A stretch of DNA of 64,000 nt from Mucilaginibacter sp. (GCA_031292485.1 JARLHA010000043.1:62001-126000); one strand, 5' to 3'. Positions 53,801-61,875 are shown, numbered from the stretch's first letter. Notes: generated from the sequence alone by a model not told the origin. Made by a program: numbers and translations.

Positions 53801-54438
53801 CCATTGCAGGCATTAAAAAATATATGGACGCGCTCGATGGCGGTTTCTGGCGATATGGCGATGATTCGCAACCCGAAGCTGGCGTAACCTATTTCGCAGG
53901 GACGTTTGTACGGCACCCGTTAGCACTGGCAGCAGGCAAAGCTTCGCTGGAATATATGAAAGAAAAAGGGCCTGGTTTGCAACAAGGGTTGAACGCCATG
54001 ACGCAATACCTGGCAACTGAATTGAACGCCATTTGCGAAAAAGAAGGCGTGCCTATGTACATCCCTTCATTTGGTTCATTGTGGAAAATAAAATTCAAAG
54101 ATGAACTACCTTACGGCGAACTATTATTTACGCTGATGCGTGAAAAAGGCATTCATATCTGGGATCTTTTCCCTTGCTTTTTAACTGAATCGCATACCAA
54201 ACAGGACGTTGACCAGATCATCGCAAAATTCGGCGAAAGCGTTAACGAACTGATTGCGTCGGGCTTTTTGCCTTCGAAAAGACCTGCTGTGCCTATAAAA
54301 GAAGAATCGAACCAGTTGATGGAATCACTGTTCCCAGGCGCCAGGCTTGGCCGCGATAAGGATGGTAACCCGGGCTGGTTTATCAGTGATATAAACAACC
54401 CCGGTAAATATTTACAGGTTAAATTAAACGGTAATTAA
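47809..54438 (+). CDS. Hybrid NRPS-PKS: A-PCP-KS-AT-ACP-aminotransferase
   Basis: A 2209-residue megasynthase. Adenylation domain at about 15-525 (YVLYTSGSTGTPKGVS; NQYGPTE; TSGKVDRK), PCP with S557 (LGGNSLLAL), ketosynthase at about 615-1040 with C787 (YSACSTSLL), VEAHGTATPLGD and KSNLGHLTA, acyltransferase at about 1140-1430 with S1233 (GHSIGEF), ACP with S1555 (GFDSLLL), a Pro/Ala linker at about 1595-1680, and a class III aminotransferase at about 1740-2150 with the PLP Lys K1988 (GKVIGGGMP). There is no condensation domain in front, so it loads the starter amino acid, adds one malonyl-type unit and probably aminates the resulting ketone. The upstream extension to 47758 was rejected in favour of the ATG at 47809. 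It feeds the NRPS gene directly downstream. Confidence 0.92.
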   Translation: MKSTGKIKTDSPDDSKLIHQLFENQKIKTPGAPAVIFGDKKLTYSQLGEKADALAAAIFAQSPGSLVAGVSTLRCVETIISVLAILKSGKAYLPLDPDYPQDRLQQITSDSGIDICLSISAQKHLFEPLGIKVLDSDKEYAASTQQIPVSKSAAYVLYTSGSTGTPKGVSMGHGALANLLQWQEKNSASAAGFNTLQFAPLTFDVSFQEIFATLTTGGTLVLVDETLRVDPNRLLNYIEDNTVNRIFLPFVVLQYLTEAADAEKHFPACLKEVMTAGEQLKITPQVARFFSSLPGCVLYNQYGPTETHVVTQLKLEGDPAQWPALPSIGVPIDETEILVLDENLKQLPYGETGELCVSGLSLADGYLNRPEMTAEKFIFWQETDDKITRIYRTGDLARYMPDGNIEYLGRMDTQVKIRGNRVELGEIEVLINQLNDIQQAIVVAREDVPGQKRLVAYLVSAKEKGDTDYVRKSIEQQLPDFMHPSAYVWLSELPKTTSGKVDRKNLPKPDFKRPEMDTLYKAAATPAEKNITLVWMELLLLDKIGVDDNFFQLGGNSLLALKSVAALKQQFGYEVPITKLYQFPTVGGIAKLLSGANKATVMPSKEKRHTEKGADRDIAIIGMAGRFPGSNTIDEFWDMLTEGRETISFFSDAELDASISPTTKSDPTYVKARGVIEKADEFDAGFFGFNPRSAEMMDPQQRLFLEIAWEILENSGYLPQRFHGSVGVFAGTGYNTYFTNNVLAHPEIVERAGQFNVRLLNEKDYIATRTAYQLNLKGPAVAIYSACSTSLLAIAQAVSSIRDGQCDIALAGAASITSPLKSGHFYEEGSIMSKDGHCKPFDAEATGTVFSDGVGAVLLKSLEEAKRDGDTIYAVIKGVGINNDGAGKGSFGGPSAEGQAGAIAMAIDDAGIEASTISYVEAHGTATPLGDPIEIEGLNLAFGEQEQKQFCAIGSVKSNLGHLTAASGVAGLIKTVLALHHRQIPPTLFYHKLNPNIKLDDSPFYINASLKYWEADQTRRAGVSSFGVGGTNVHVVLEEFENTPVSSGTSKPQSLITWSAKTETSLDNYAKKLAGFAEEQKDINIADIAFTLQNTRADFNQRRFVIAADTKDLSAKLSTENIEATSYKKLNTKATEIVFMFPGQGSQYVNMGRELYDNEPVFAAAVNECIELLKDTPQAQIMEVIYPAVVDDTSAQKIKNTFYTQPAIFIMEYAMAKLWMSWGIEPAIFTGHSIGEFVAAHFAGVFSLKDALLLISTRARMVSEVEKGSMLSVRTDARQLQTILPEGLSIAAINSNKLCVVAGPDKLIEAFASRLEELEIPGRLLHTSHAFHSAMMDEIVRPFEDVVKTLKLNPPVKPVVSTVTGTWMSEAEATDPSYWAQHLRKTVRFADAVDILQESEGRVLLEVGPGTVLATLSRQQVINKSTPILSGFEKNETTTEYYSVLRALGQIWLNGIEPDWKAFYHGQKRWKLNLPAYAFDNKRYWLEAALPNQINAPAIETQQTELETEPKTIENPLMRQELLTEKLRELFEDASGIEIDAAATNVNFVEIGFDSLLLTQIATNLKKEFNVPITFRKLFEDYNTIQNLAAYLDASLPAGAYAPQAAPVSNYQQPVYSAPAIPAPTPAPAHAANPALDLIAQQIQMLASQLSALQNTPASAPVSQTPPATAPVATPVVSKIQYDLTPEEQVEVKKPFGATARIEKQVQGLTEKQQLFLSELTVRYNKKTGSSKAYTQKHRAYMADPRVVSGFRPLTKEIVYPLVVNRSKGARVWDIDGNEYIDALNGFGSNFLGYQVDVLKKAVLQQVENGYEIGPQHELAGDVCRLISELTNFDRAAVCNTGSEAVLGAMRIARTVTGRTLIVAFSGSYHGINDEVIVRGTKKLKTIPAAPGIMPEVVQNMLILDYGTDETLRIIQERAHELAAVLVEPVQSRRPEFQPVEFLKKVRQITQASDTCLIFDEVISGFRMHPGGAQAMFGIKADLGTYGKVIGGGMPIGAIAGIKKYMDALDGGFWRYGDDSQPEAGVTYFAGTFVRHPLALAAGKASLEYMKEKGPGLQQGLNAMTQYLATELNAICEKEGVPMYIPSFGSLWKIKFKDELPYGELLFTLMREKGIHIWDLFPCFLTESHTKQDVDQIIAKFGESVNELIASGFLPSKRPAVPIKEESNQLMESLFPGARLGRDKDGNPGWFISDINNPGKYLQVKLNGN

Positions 54439-54440
54439 TT

Positions 54441-57400
54441 TTGGAAACATCTAATTCAGTGATTGATATACGGCCGGTAGAGTTTGATCCGTTCGCAGTG
54501 CCTGAAACTTCGGTTTCGACCACGGAAACGGAGGCTTTGCTAAACGATATTAGCCCGGTTTACGAGAGCAGCCCGGTTGAATTTGATCCTTTTGCAGGGC
54601 CTGAGATCGAATTGATTGCGCCTGCTACAGAATCACAAATTGAAATATGGGCCTCATGCCTCATTGGCGATACGGAGGCAAGTTGTGCTTTTAATGAGAG
54701 CTTCACTATCGTATTAACCGGCGAATTAAACAAGGATGCCATGTTCCGTGCTTTGCAGGATGTGGTAAATATGCACCAGGCCCTTAAAATGACCTTTAGC
54801 GGCGACGGTGCACATATATGCGTGTTTAAAAATGTAACACTGGATGTTGATTTTCATGATATTTCGTCAAAAACAACAGAACAGCAGGATGCCTATATTA
54901 AAGCCTACAATAAACAATACGTCCTCACACCGTTCGACCTGATCAATGGCCCGCTTTTTAAAACATCTTTGTTTAAATTAAGCGAAAAAGAGCATTATTT
55001 AACTTTTGTAGTTCATCACATTGTATGCGATGGCTGGTCAATCGGCATCATGATGCAGGATTTGAGCAAGATCTACTCGGCGCATGCAAAAGGCGAATAT
55101 ATCAACCTGCCAAAAGGACCGCTTTTTAGTGACTATGCTATCGCCGAAACCGCTGCATCAAACAGCGAATCTTTTAAAGAAACGGAAGATTATTGGATAA
55201 AACAATTTGACGGAAGCGAACATACGTTAAACCTTCCCGTTGATTTCCCCCGCCCTGCTTTGCGTACATATAAAAGCCACAGGGAGGATTACACCCTAAA
55301 CAGCATACTGGCAAACGACGTTAAAAAACTTGGTAAAAGCACGGGGAGCAGTTTTGTTACCACTTTGCTGGCCGCTTTCGAGGTTTTTTTACACCAAATA
55401 ACCGGCCAGGACGAAATAATTGTGGGCCTGCCCGCAGCCGGGCAACCTGCAACAGATAATTTCCGCCTGGTTGGCCACTGCGTAAACCTGCTTGCACTGC
55501 GAAGCTTCCCAAAAGGAGACGTTTCTTTCAAAAATTATTTAAAACAACGCAGATCAGATGTGCTGGATGCTTATGATCACCAGTTGTACACATTCGGCAG
55601 TTTGTTAAAAAAATTAAACATAACCCGCGATCCATCCCGGATTCCATTGGTGCCGGTAATGTTTAACATTGATATGGGCCTTGATAATGACGTCAACTTT
55701 TACGCATTACAGCATAGATTAATCAGTAACCCGCGTGAATTTGAAAATTTTGAATTATTTTTAAATATCGCCGGGCACGAGGAAGCGCCAACGCTTGAAT
55801 GGTCATACAATACACAATTATTTAAAGCTGCCACCATCAAACGGATGATGGACGGCTTTGAGTTTTTACTTACTGAATTAGTTAAACAACCCGAAATATT
55901 AATTAAAAATATTCCTGTTTTAAATGCCGGAGAAATACAATCACAATTAAACGCCTGGAATAATACCCAATACCCCTATCCAATGTATACCCCTGTACAT
56001 CAACTATTTTCAGAAAAAGCCGAAGCAATTCCAGACAAAACTGCCATCACTTTTGGCGAGCAAAAGATTACTTACAAGCAATTGGACGAGCAGGCTAACC
56101 AATTAGCCCGTTTGTTGATAAAAAATGGCGTTAAAAAAGCCGACTGTGTTACTTTCGCACTCGACAGATCGGTAGAAATGCTGGTATCGCTGTTAGCGAT
56201 CATGAAAACCGGCGCTGTTTATATTCCGCTTGACCCGCAGTTCCCCTTAAACCGCATTAACTATATGCTTGACGATTCAAAGGCAGTAGTTTTATTAACC
56301 TCGCTTAAATATAAGGGTTATTATGAGTCGGGAGCAAAGGAGTTGATCCTGGAAGACGAGTGGCAAAACCTGCCCGACTATGACACAACTGATCCGAAAG
56401 TTGATGTTGATGGTAATAACCTTGTTTATATCCTTTATACTTCGGGTTCAACCGGGAATCCAAAAGGGGTGCAAATAGCGCATCATAACCTGGTAAACTT
56501 TTTAACCAGCATGCAAAAGGCGCCCGGTATTACGGCAAATGATAAATTGCTGGCTGTTACTACCATTAGTTTTGATATTGCCGGTCTGGAGATATTTCTG
56601 CCATTAATCACCGGGGCCGAAATCATTCTGGCCGATAGCGCCACCGCTAAAGACGGGCGTGCCTTATTGGATATAATCAGGAAAGACCGTATAACCATCA
56701 TGCAGGCCACCCCATATACCTGGCGGATAATGCTGGAAGCTGGCTGGAGTGAAAAAAATCCGTTAAAAGTAATTTGCGGCGGCGAAGCGCTTCCGCAGGA
56801 CCTGGCCCAAAAACTTTTAACGCGGGCATCCTCCTTGTGGAATGTCTATGGGCCTACCGAAACAACCGTATGGTCCACCATCAAACATTTAACCGCTGAT
56901 GATAAAGTTATTTCGATAGGCAGGCCAATCAACAATACTACTATTTATATTTTAGATAAATTTTTAAAGCCGCTTGCCCCTGGTGTTGCCGGCGAAATTT
57001 ACATCGGTGGTGATGGCGTTGCAAAAGGTTATTTAAACCGGCCCGAATTAACCGCCGAAAAATTTTTGGATGACCCTTTTACCGAGGTGGCCGGCGCAAA
57101 AATGTACCGCACAGGTGATTTGGGAAAATACATGCACAACGGCGAGATCGAGTGTCTTGGCCGCATGGATGCCCAGGTAAAAATAAGGGGCTACCGCATT
57201 GAAACAGGCGAAATTGAATTTCAGCTTGAAAAAGAAAAAGACATCAAAGAAGCTGTTGTGATTGCCCGACCCGACCAGTTAGGTGTTGATAAACTGGTTG
57301 CCTTTGTTGTACCTGACCTGGAAAACCATAATAACCTAACGGCTGCCGCACAAGTTTCGAATTGGAAAGAATCATTGAAAAAATCAGTACCGGATTATAT

Positions 57401-58580
57401 GGTTCCTGATAATTTTATTACGGTGCCGGCCATGCCGTTAACACCCAACGGGAAAGTTGACCGGAAAGCGTTGGCAAAACACGGCGCTGTTATTACTGAA
57501 GAAACACATATTTATGTGGCTCCGAGAACTGATATTGAAAAGCTTTTAACAAACATATGGATTGAATACCTGGGCGTTAAGAAAATTGGCGTACACGACA
57601 ACTTTTTTGAATTAGGCGGGCATTCGCTGATAGCCGTAAAGGTTATGGGCCGTATTGAAAAAGAAACCGGGAAACGCTTACCGCTAGCTACTTTATTTGA
57701 ATCGCCCACGGTTGAAAAGCTGGCACAATTGTTTGAGCCTGGAAAATCAATCACCTGGGACTCATTGGTACCTATTAAACCCAAGGGAAGTAAAATGCCG
57801 TTATACATGGTACATGGGGCAGGGTTAAATGTGTTATTATTTAATACCCTGGCCATGAACATGTCGCCTGACCAGCCCGTTTACGGTTTGCAGGCAAAAG
57901 GTTTAGATGGTATTGATGAGCCACTGGATAAAATTGAAGATATTGCGGCACATTATATTAGTGCAATAATTGAGCAAAACCCCAGCGGACCTTATGCGCT
58001 TGCAGGCTACTCATTCGGCGGCATTATCGCCTTTGAAATGGCAAGGCAAATGGAAGCATTAGGCAAAGAAGTTAAAATGCTGGCCATGTTTGATACCTAT
58101 GCCTACCGTTCTCCACATTATGACCCTGCCTTATTGAAAATATTTAAAAGAGGCAAGTTTTTTATCAAACGCTTCTTTTACACCTTTACTTTCAGTAATG
58201 GCTTCAGGTATACTTTAGTAAACACAGGTACCAATATCAAACGCAGGTTTATCCGTTACTACTGGAATTTGAGGTATGGTAAAAACCAAACACAGGCAGG
58301 CATATTCGGGTATTCAAACAAAGTTGATGTAATGAATGAATATGCCGAGAAATATTACCAGCTTAAACCTTATGAAATCTCTGTAGATGTATTCAGGGCC
58401 GAAAACAGAACTTTTTACATGGACGATTTCGAGAATCTTGGATGGAAACCGTATGCGCTTAAAGGCGTAAGAATACATAAGATTCCGGGAGAACACAATA
58501 CCATATTTAAAGCACCGAATGACAAGATATTTGCAAGCATACTTCAAAAATGTTTGGATGAAGCGGTATTGAAACCCTGA
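54441..58580 (+). CDS. NRPS termination module: C-A-PCP-TE
   Basis: A 1379-residue module. An N-terminal tail of about 60 residues holds two copies of PVEFDPFAxPE (about 12-22 and 43-53), probably a docking segment. Condensation domain at about 65-480 with VVHHIVCDGWS, adenylation domain at about 510-1010 (YILYTSGSTGNPKG; WNVYGPTE; TPNGKVDRK), PCP with S1062 (LGGHSLIAV) and thioesterase at about 1110-1375 with S1191 (GYSFGG). The TE has Asp in MFDTYAY and His in PGEHNTI. The TTG at 54441, 2 bases after the PKS stop, is the only plausible start, as the next Met lies inside the C domain. By eye the A-domain pocket reads D-I-L-Q-I-G-V-V-W, close to a glycine pattern. Confidence 0.93.
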   Translation: METSNSVIDIRPVEFDPFAVPETSVSTTETEALLNDISPVYESSPVEFDPFAGPEIELIAPATESQIEIWASCLIGDTEASCAFNESFTIVLTGELNKDAMFRALQDVVNMHQALKMTFSGDGAHICVFKNVTLDVDFHDISSKTTEQQDAYIKAYNKQYVLTPFDLINGPLFKTSLFKLSEKEHYLTFVVHHIVCDGWSIGIMMQDLSKIYSAHAKGEYINLPKGPLFSDYAIAETAASNSESFKETEDYWIKQFDGSEHTLNLPVDFPRPALRTYKSHREDYTLNSILANDVKKLGKSTGSSFVTTLLAAFEVFLHQITGQDEIIVGLPAAGQPATDNFRLVGHCVNLLALRSFPKGDVSFKNYLKQRRSDVLDAYDHQLYTFGSLLKKLNITRDPSRIPLVPVMFNIDMGLDNDVNFYALQHRLISNPREFENFELFLNIAGHEEAPTLEWSYNTQLFKAATIKRMMDGFEFLLTELVKQPEILIKNIPVLNAGEIQSQLNAWNNTQYPYPMYTPVHQLFSEKAEAIPDKTAITFGEQKITYKQLDEQANQLARLLIKNGVKKADCVTFALDRSVEMLVSLLAIMKTGAVYIPLDPQFPLNRINYMLDDSKAVVLLTSLKYKGYYESGAKELILEDEWQNLPDYDTTDPKVDVDGNNLVYILYTSGSTGNPKGVQIAHHNLVNFLTSMQKAPGITANDKLLAVTTISFDIAGLEIFLPLITGAEIILADSATAKDGRALLDIIRKDRITIMQATPYTWRIMLEAGWSEKNPLKVICGGEALPQDLAQKLLTRASSLWNVYGPTETTVWSTIKHLTADDKVISIGRPINNTTIYILDKFLKPLAPGVAGEIYIGGDGVAKGYLNRPELTAEKFLDDPFTEVAGAKMYRTGDLGKYMHNGEIECLGRMDAQVKIRGYRIETGEIEFQLEKEKDIKEAVVIARPDQLGVDKLVAFVVPDLENHNNLTAAAQVSNWKESLKKSVPDYMVPDNFITVPAMPLTPNGKVDRKALAKHGAVITEETHIYVAPRTDIEKLLTNIWIEYLGVKKIGVHDNFFELGGHSLIAVKVMGRIEKETGKRLPLATLFESPTVEKLAQLFEPGKSITWDSLVPIKPKGSKMPLYMVHGAGLNVLLFNTLAMNMSPDQPVYGLQAKGLDGIDEPLDKIEDIAAHYISAIIEQNPSGPYALAGYSFGGIIAFEMARQMEALGKEVKMLAMFDTYAYRSPHYDPALLKIFKRGKFFIKRFFYTFTFSNGFRYTLVNTGTNIKRRFIRYYWNLRYGKNQTQAGIFGYSNKVDVMNEYAEKYYQLKPYEISVDVFRAENRTFYMDDFENLGWKPYALKGVRIHKIPGEHNTIFKAPNDKIFASILQKCLDEAVLKP

Positions 58581-58758
58581 TTTGTAATGCCTGAGATTAA
58601 TCCTTTCGTTTAATGCATTGATATAGTTCGTCTTATAATTTTATTAGCTATAAATTAAAATATTAATTTAAACTACTGGAACCTCAGGAAGAATGACTAA
58701 ATTACCGTCCTGATAAATGCTAACTTAAGACGTTAAGCTAATACTTGCGACACAAAAA

Positions 58759-59517
58759 ATGGTCCAAATAAAAGTATCAAACAGCTTTCTAAGCCAGGTG
58801 AAATGGGATGACAGCAACGGATGTGCGTTCAGCATCAATAACCAGGCTGACATCTGGCGGATAAACATCCGTTCAAATTCATCACTGATACAAAGTTTAT
58901 CAACGCTGCAAACCCGGGATGAACTGGTTAAAGCCGGCCGTTTTCTGCACAGGCACGACAGTGACAGGTTTATCATTAGCCGCGGCGCTATAAAGCTTAT
59001 TATGGGCCGTTACTTAAATTGCAAGCCGGCATTGATAGAAATTAAAACCGGCGAAAACAAAAAGCCCTATATAAAAGATTCGCCGCTGTTTTATAACCTA
59101 TCCCATTCGGGCGACTGGATCATCCTGGCTGTTTCTGATTCGGCAATTGGAATAGATACCGAAATGGTAAGTAGTACGTTCGGCTTTAGTGACGTTATAA
59201 ACGAATATTTCAGCCCGGAAGAATCCCGCTTTATAAATGAGGAAAAATCAACAGAGCGCTTTTTTATGCTGTGGACAAGAAAGGAGGCTTTAGCAAAAGC
59301 AACAGGCAAAGGGCTGGATGACGATCTTAAATTCATACCATCTTTAGATGGACAGCATTATCTGAAAGGAAATATTTTATCTTCATCAAACAACTGGACG
59401 ATAAACTCCTTTTTATTAGATAACAATTACTTTGCAAGTGCCGCCACCAGCGACAAAACTGGTGATCTTGGCTTTTGGGAAACGGATCTGGCCCACAAAA
59501 ACTTCGCCTTTTTCTAA
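58759..59517 (+). CDS. Sfp-type 4'-phosphopantetheinyl transferase
   Basis: A 252-residue transferase with the two-lobe Sfp organisation. Key motifs are NLSHSGDWIILAVS, the metal-binding GIDTEMV and FFMLWTRKEALAKATGKGL. It should activate the PCP and ACP domains of the preceding megasynthases. It lies 178 bases after the NRPS gene, with an ATG at 58759 after a short AT leader; the spacer shows nothing further. Confidence 0.93.
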   Translation: MVQIKVSNSFLSQVKWDDSNGCAFSINNQADIWRINIRSNSSLIQSLSTLQTRDELVKAGRFLHRHDSDRFIISRGAIKLIMGRYLNCKPALIEIKTGENKKPYIKDSPLFYNLSHSGDWIILAVSDSAIGIDTEMVSSTFGFSDVINEYFSPEESRFINEEKSTERFFMLWTRKEALAKATGKGLDDDLKFIPSLDGQHYLKGNILSSSNNWTINSFLLDNNYFASAATSDKTGDLGFWETDLAHKNFAFF

Positions 59518-59725
59518 AAAAAAATATAAAATAATATTTTCACATATATTACCGATACTCAATAATATTTATACAGACTCAAACCTGATTTAACAAGGGC
59601 AAAACGCTAAACCGGTATTTTATTATTAAAAAGAGGGTTTTTTGTGATTGAATTTCAAAACCTTTAGCGGCCAAAATACGTATTCAGGGGGAATTAAATA
59701 ACACACTACCAAACGAACATTTAAA

Positions 59726-60115
59726 ATGAAAAAGAGAATACTAATAGTTGACGACGACCTAAGTATTTTAAAGCTTCTTAATTTTATTCTCTCGAAAGAC
59801 TATGAAATAATAGTCAGGAATAATGGTATCGATGCCTTTTCATGGCTCGAAGACGGGAATATCCCTGATTTAATCATTTCCGATCTTCAAATGCCCTATT
59901 TCGACGGTCAATCGTTCATTAAAAATGTTAAAATAAGCGGTCTTTTCCGCGATATACCGATCATCATGTTGTCAGCAGCACATGACCTGGATGAACAGGT
60001 GAGCAAAATGCCTTTCCAGGTTGACGCCTATATGCCAAAGCCTTTTAACCCAACCTCATTGAAAACTGCAATCCTACAAGTAATAAATATTTATGCCGCA
60101 GCCACAAACAACTGA
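59726..60115 (+). CDS. Single-domain response regulator (CheY-like)
   Basis: A 129-residue stand-alone receiver. Acidic pocket D10/D11 (VDDDLS), phospho-acceptor D53 (IISDLQMP), Ser in MLSAAHD and Lys in YMPKPF are all present. It has no output domain. It overlaps the sugar-transferase gene by 23 bases, so it probably regulates the encoded exopolysaccharide machinery by protein contact. Its kinase partner is not in the window. Confidence 0.92.
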   Translation: MKKRILIVDDDLSILKLLNFILSKDYEIIVRNNGIDAFSWLEDGNIPDLIISDLQMPYFDGQSFIKNVKISGLFRDIPIIMLSAAHDLDEQVSKMPFQVDAYMPKPFNPTSLKTAILQVINIYAAATNN

Positions 60116-61181
60116 ATGGAATGCAAATGCGGGTTCGCATACCAGGATCGCCTATGCCGGAATGCAGATAAAGGACTTGGTAGCCTCCGAGCTGAATAAT
60201 TATTTTCAGATCACATTCAATGATACGCTGGAAGAGTTTGAAGAATATATGGGTAATCAATCTATATTATCCATCCCCGAGATTATTTTGCTGGAGGTTG
60301 ACGAAAACGGAGAATGTTTTAAACTGATTGAACGTTTAAAGCAGAATTTTCTGTTCAACGGGCTTATTATTGTTTTGATCTCCCTGTCAAACGACAAGGA
60401 TTTAAAAATAAATGCGATGAGGCTAAAAGTTCATGACTTTTATATTTATCCTTTCGCGATGAGCGATCTGCGGGAGCGGTTGAATTTCCTGGTAAAATTT
60501 AAACTCATCAAACCCAAACTGATCGAGATCTCAAAAGAAGTTGACACTGCCTACAGAATGCCAGTGGGCAAAAGGTTATTAGATATTTTTGTTTCCGGGA
60601 TGATGTTACTGGTGCTTTCGCCCATATTATTGCTAATCGCAATAGCGGTAAAATTGGGCTCAAAAGGGCCTGTGCTTTACAAAAGCAAACGCGTTGGAAC
60701 GGGCTACAAGGTGTTTGATTTTTATAAATTCAGATCAATGAGGGTAGATGCTGACAAATTGTTAGTAGAGTTATCCACACAAAATCAGTACGCAAATGAG
60801 GATGGAGGCACAAAAGCCGCATTTGTTAAAATTAAAGACGACCCCCGCATTACAAAACTTGGCAATTTTTTACGAAATTCGAGCCTCGACGAGTTGCCTC
60901 AATTATTCAACATCCTGGTGGGTGATATGTCACTTGTCGGGAACAGACCTTTACCGGTTTATGAAGCGGAAATGCTGACATCGAATGAATGGTCGATGCG
61001 TTTTTTAGGACCGGCAGGTTTAACCGGGTTATGGCAGATAACCAAACGCGGTAAATTGGATATGTCGGAACGTGAACGGAAGAAACTGGACAATTTTTAT
61101 GCACAAAACCATTCGTTTTGGCTGGATATGAAGATTCTTTTTAAAACGGTACCGGCGGTATTTCAGAAAGAAAAAGTTTAA
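60093..61181 (+). CDS. Pseudo-receiver fused to an undecaprenyl-phosphate sugar transferase
   Basis: A 362-residue protein. Residues 1-130 have the alternating pattern of a receiver domain, but the phospho-acceptor position reads E68 (EIILLEVDENG) instead of Asp. Residues about 158-362 are a bacterial sugar (polyisoprenyl-phosphate hexose-1-phosphate) transferase: GKRLLDIFVSGMML with a membrane helix, then GTGYKVFDFYKFRSMRVDAD, DDPRITKLGNFLRNSSLDEL with PQLFNIL, and GNRPLPVYE, GPAGLTGLWQ. It should start repeat-unit assembly of an exopolysaccharide. It is 4 bases before the TolC-like gene. Confidence 0.92.
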   Translation: MPQPQTTEWNANAGSHTRIAYAGMQIKDLVASELNNYFQITFNDTLEEFEEYMGNQSILSIPEIILLEVDENGECFKLIERLKQNFLFNGLIIVLISLSNDKDLKINAMRLKVHDFYIYPFAMSDLRERLNFLVKFKLIKPKLIEISKEVDTAYRMPVGKRLLDIFVSGMMLLVLSPILLLIAIAVKLGSKGPVLYKSKRVGTGYKVFDFYKFRSMRVDADKLLVELSTQNQYANEDGGTKAAFVKIKDDPRITKLGNFLRNSSLDELPQLFNILVGDMSLVGNRPLPVYEAEMLTSNEWSMRFLGPAGLTGLWQITKRGKLDMSERERKKLDNFYAQNHSFWLDMKILFKTVPAVFQKEKV

Positions 61182-61185
61182 ACTG

Positions 61186-61872
61186 ATGAATAATAAATTA
61201 AAGGCCCTATTGCTCTCATTATTTATTTTGACTTTAGCCGGAAATACCTATGCTCAGGCAAGCATTTTCCAGGACCTATCCTATCCTTACCTTGAAAAAC
61301 TGATCGCTACGGCAAAAAAGAATTACCCGCAGGTAAAAACGCTCGCCTATCAAACTGAAATTGCCAAAAGTAGCTTTCACCAGGCCAGCTTTACGTGGCT
61401 CGATGCATTCAGCGCCTCTTATATTTATAGCCCGCAGGGTCAAACAACAACAAGTGCAACCAACCCTATTATATTTAACGGACTTCAACTGGTGGCAACC
61501 GTTAGTATAGGTTCGCTTTTTGAAAGACCTTATACTATCCACAATGCCAGGGTTGCCGTAAAAATTGCGGAAGAAAACCAGGCACAATACGATTTAACTA
61601 TTGAAGCCCAGGTAAAGCGATTTTATTTTGCCTATATAGAGGCACAGGCTGATTTGCGAAATAAGGTAAACGCCGTACAAGATGCTACAACCGCTGTAAA
61701 CCAGATTAAACATACGTTTGATAAAGGGGAAACTACTTTTGAAGTTTATAGCCAGGCATTAACAAACCTTTACAACCAAAACTCTTTTAGAGTACAGGCT
61801 GAACTTGCTTTATTCACTGCTAAAACCAATCTTGAGGAAATGTTGGGAACCAAGCTGGAAAGCGTAAAATAA
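61186..61872 (+). CDS. Half-length TolC-like outer-membrane protein
   Basis: A 228-residue exported protein with a signal peptide (LTLAGNTYAQ, residue 25). The long helices with KLIATAKKNYPQVKTLAYQT and VKRFYFAYIEAQADLRNKVN are TolC-like, and TNPIIFNGLQLVATVSIGSL resembles the barrel strands. TolC proteins usually have two such repeats in 420-480 residues; here there is one, with no sign of a frameshift remnant in the 3-base gap to the next gene. It could assemble as a hexamer-like structure or be a divergent export component. Confidence 0.75.
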   Translation: MNNKLKALLLSLFILTLAGNTYAQASIFQDLSYPYLEKLIATAKKNYPQVKTLAYQTEIAKSSFHQASFTWLDAFSASYIYSPQGQTTTSATNPIIFNGLQLVATVSIGSLFERPYTIHNARVAVKIAEENQAQYDLTIEAQVKRFYFAYIEAQADLRNKVNAVQDATTAVNQIKHTFDKGETTFEVYSQALTNLYNQNSFRVQAELALFTAKTNLEEMLGTKLESVK

Positions 61873-61875
61873 ACA

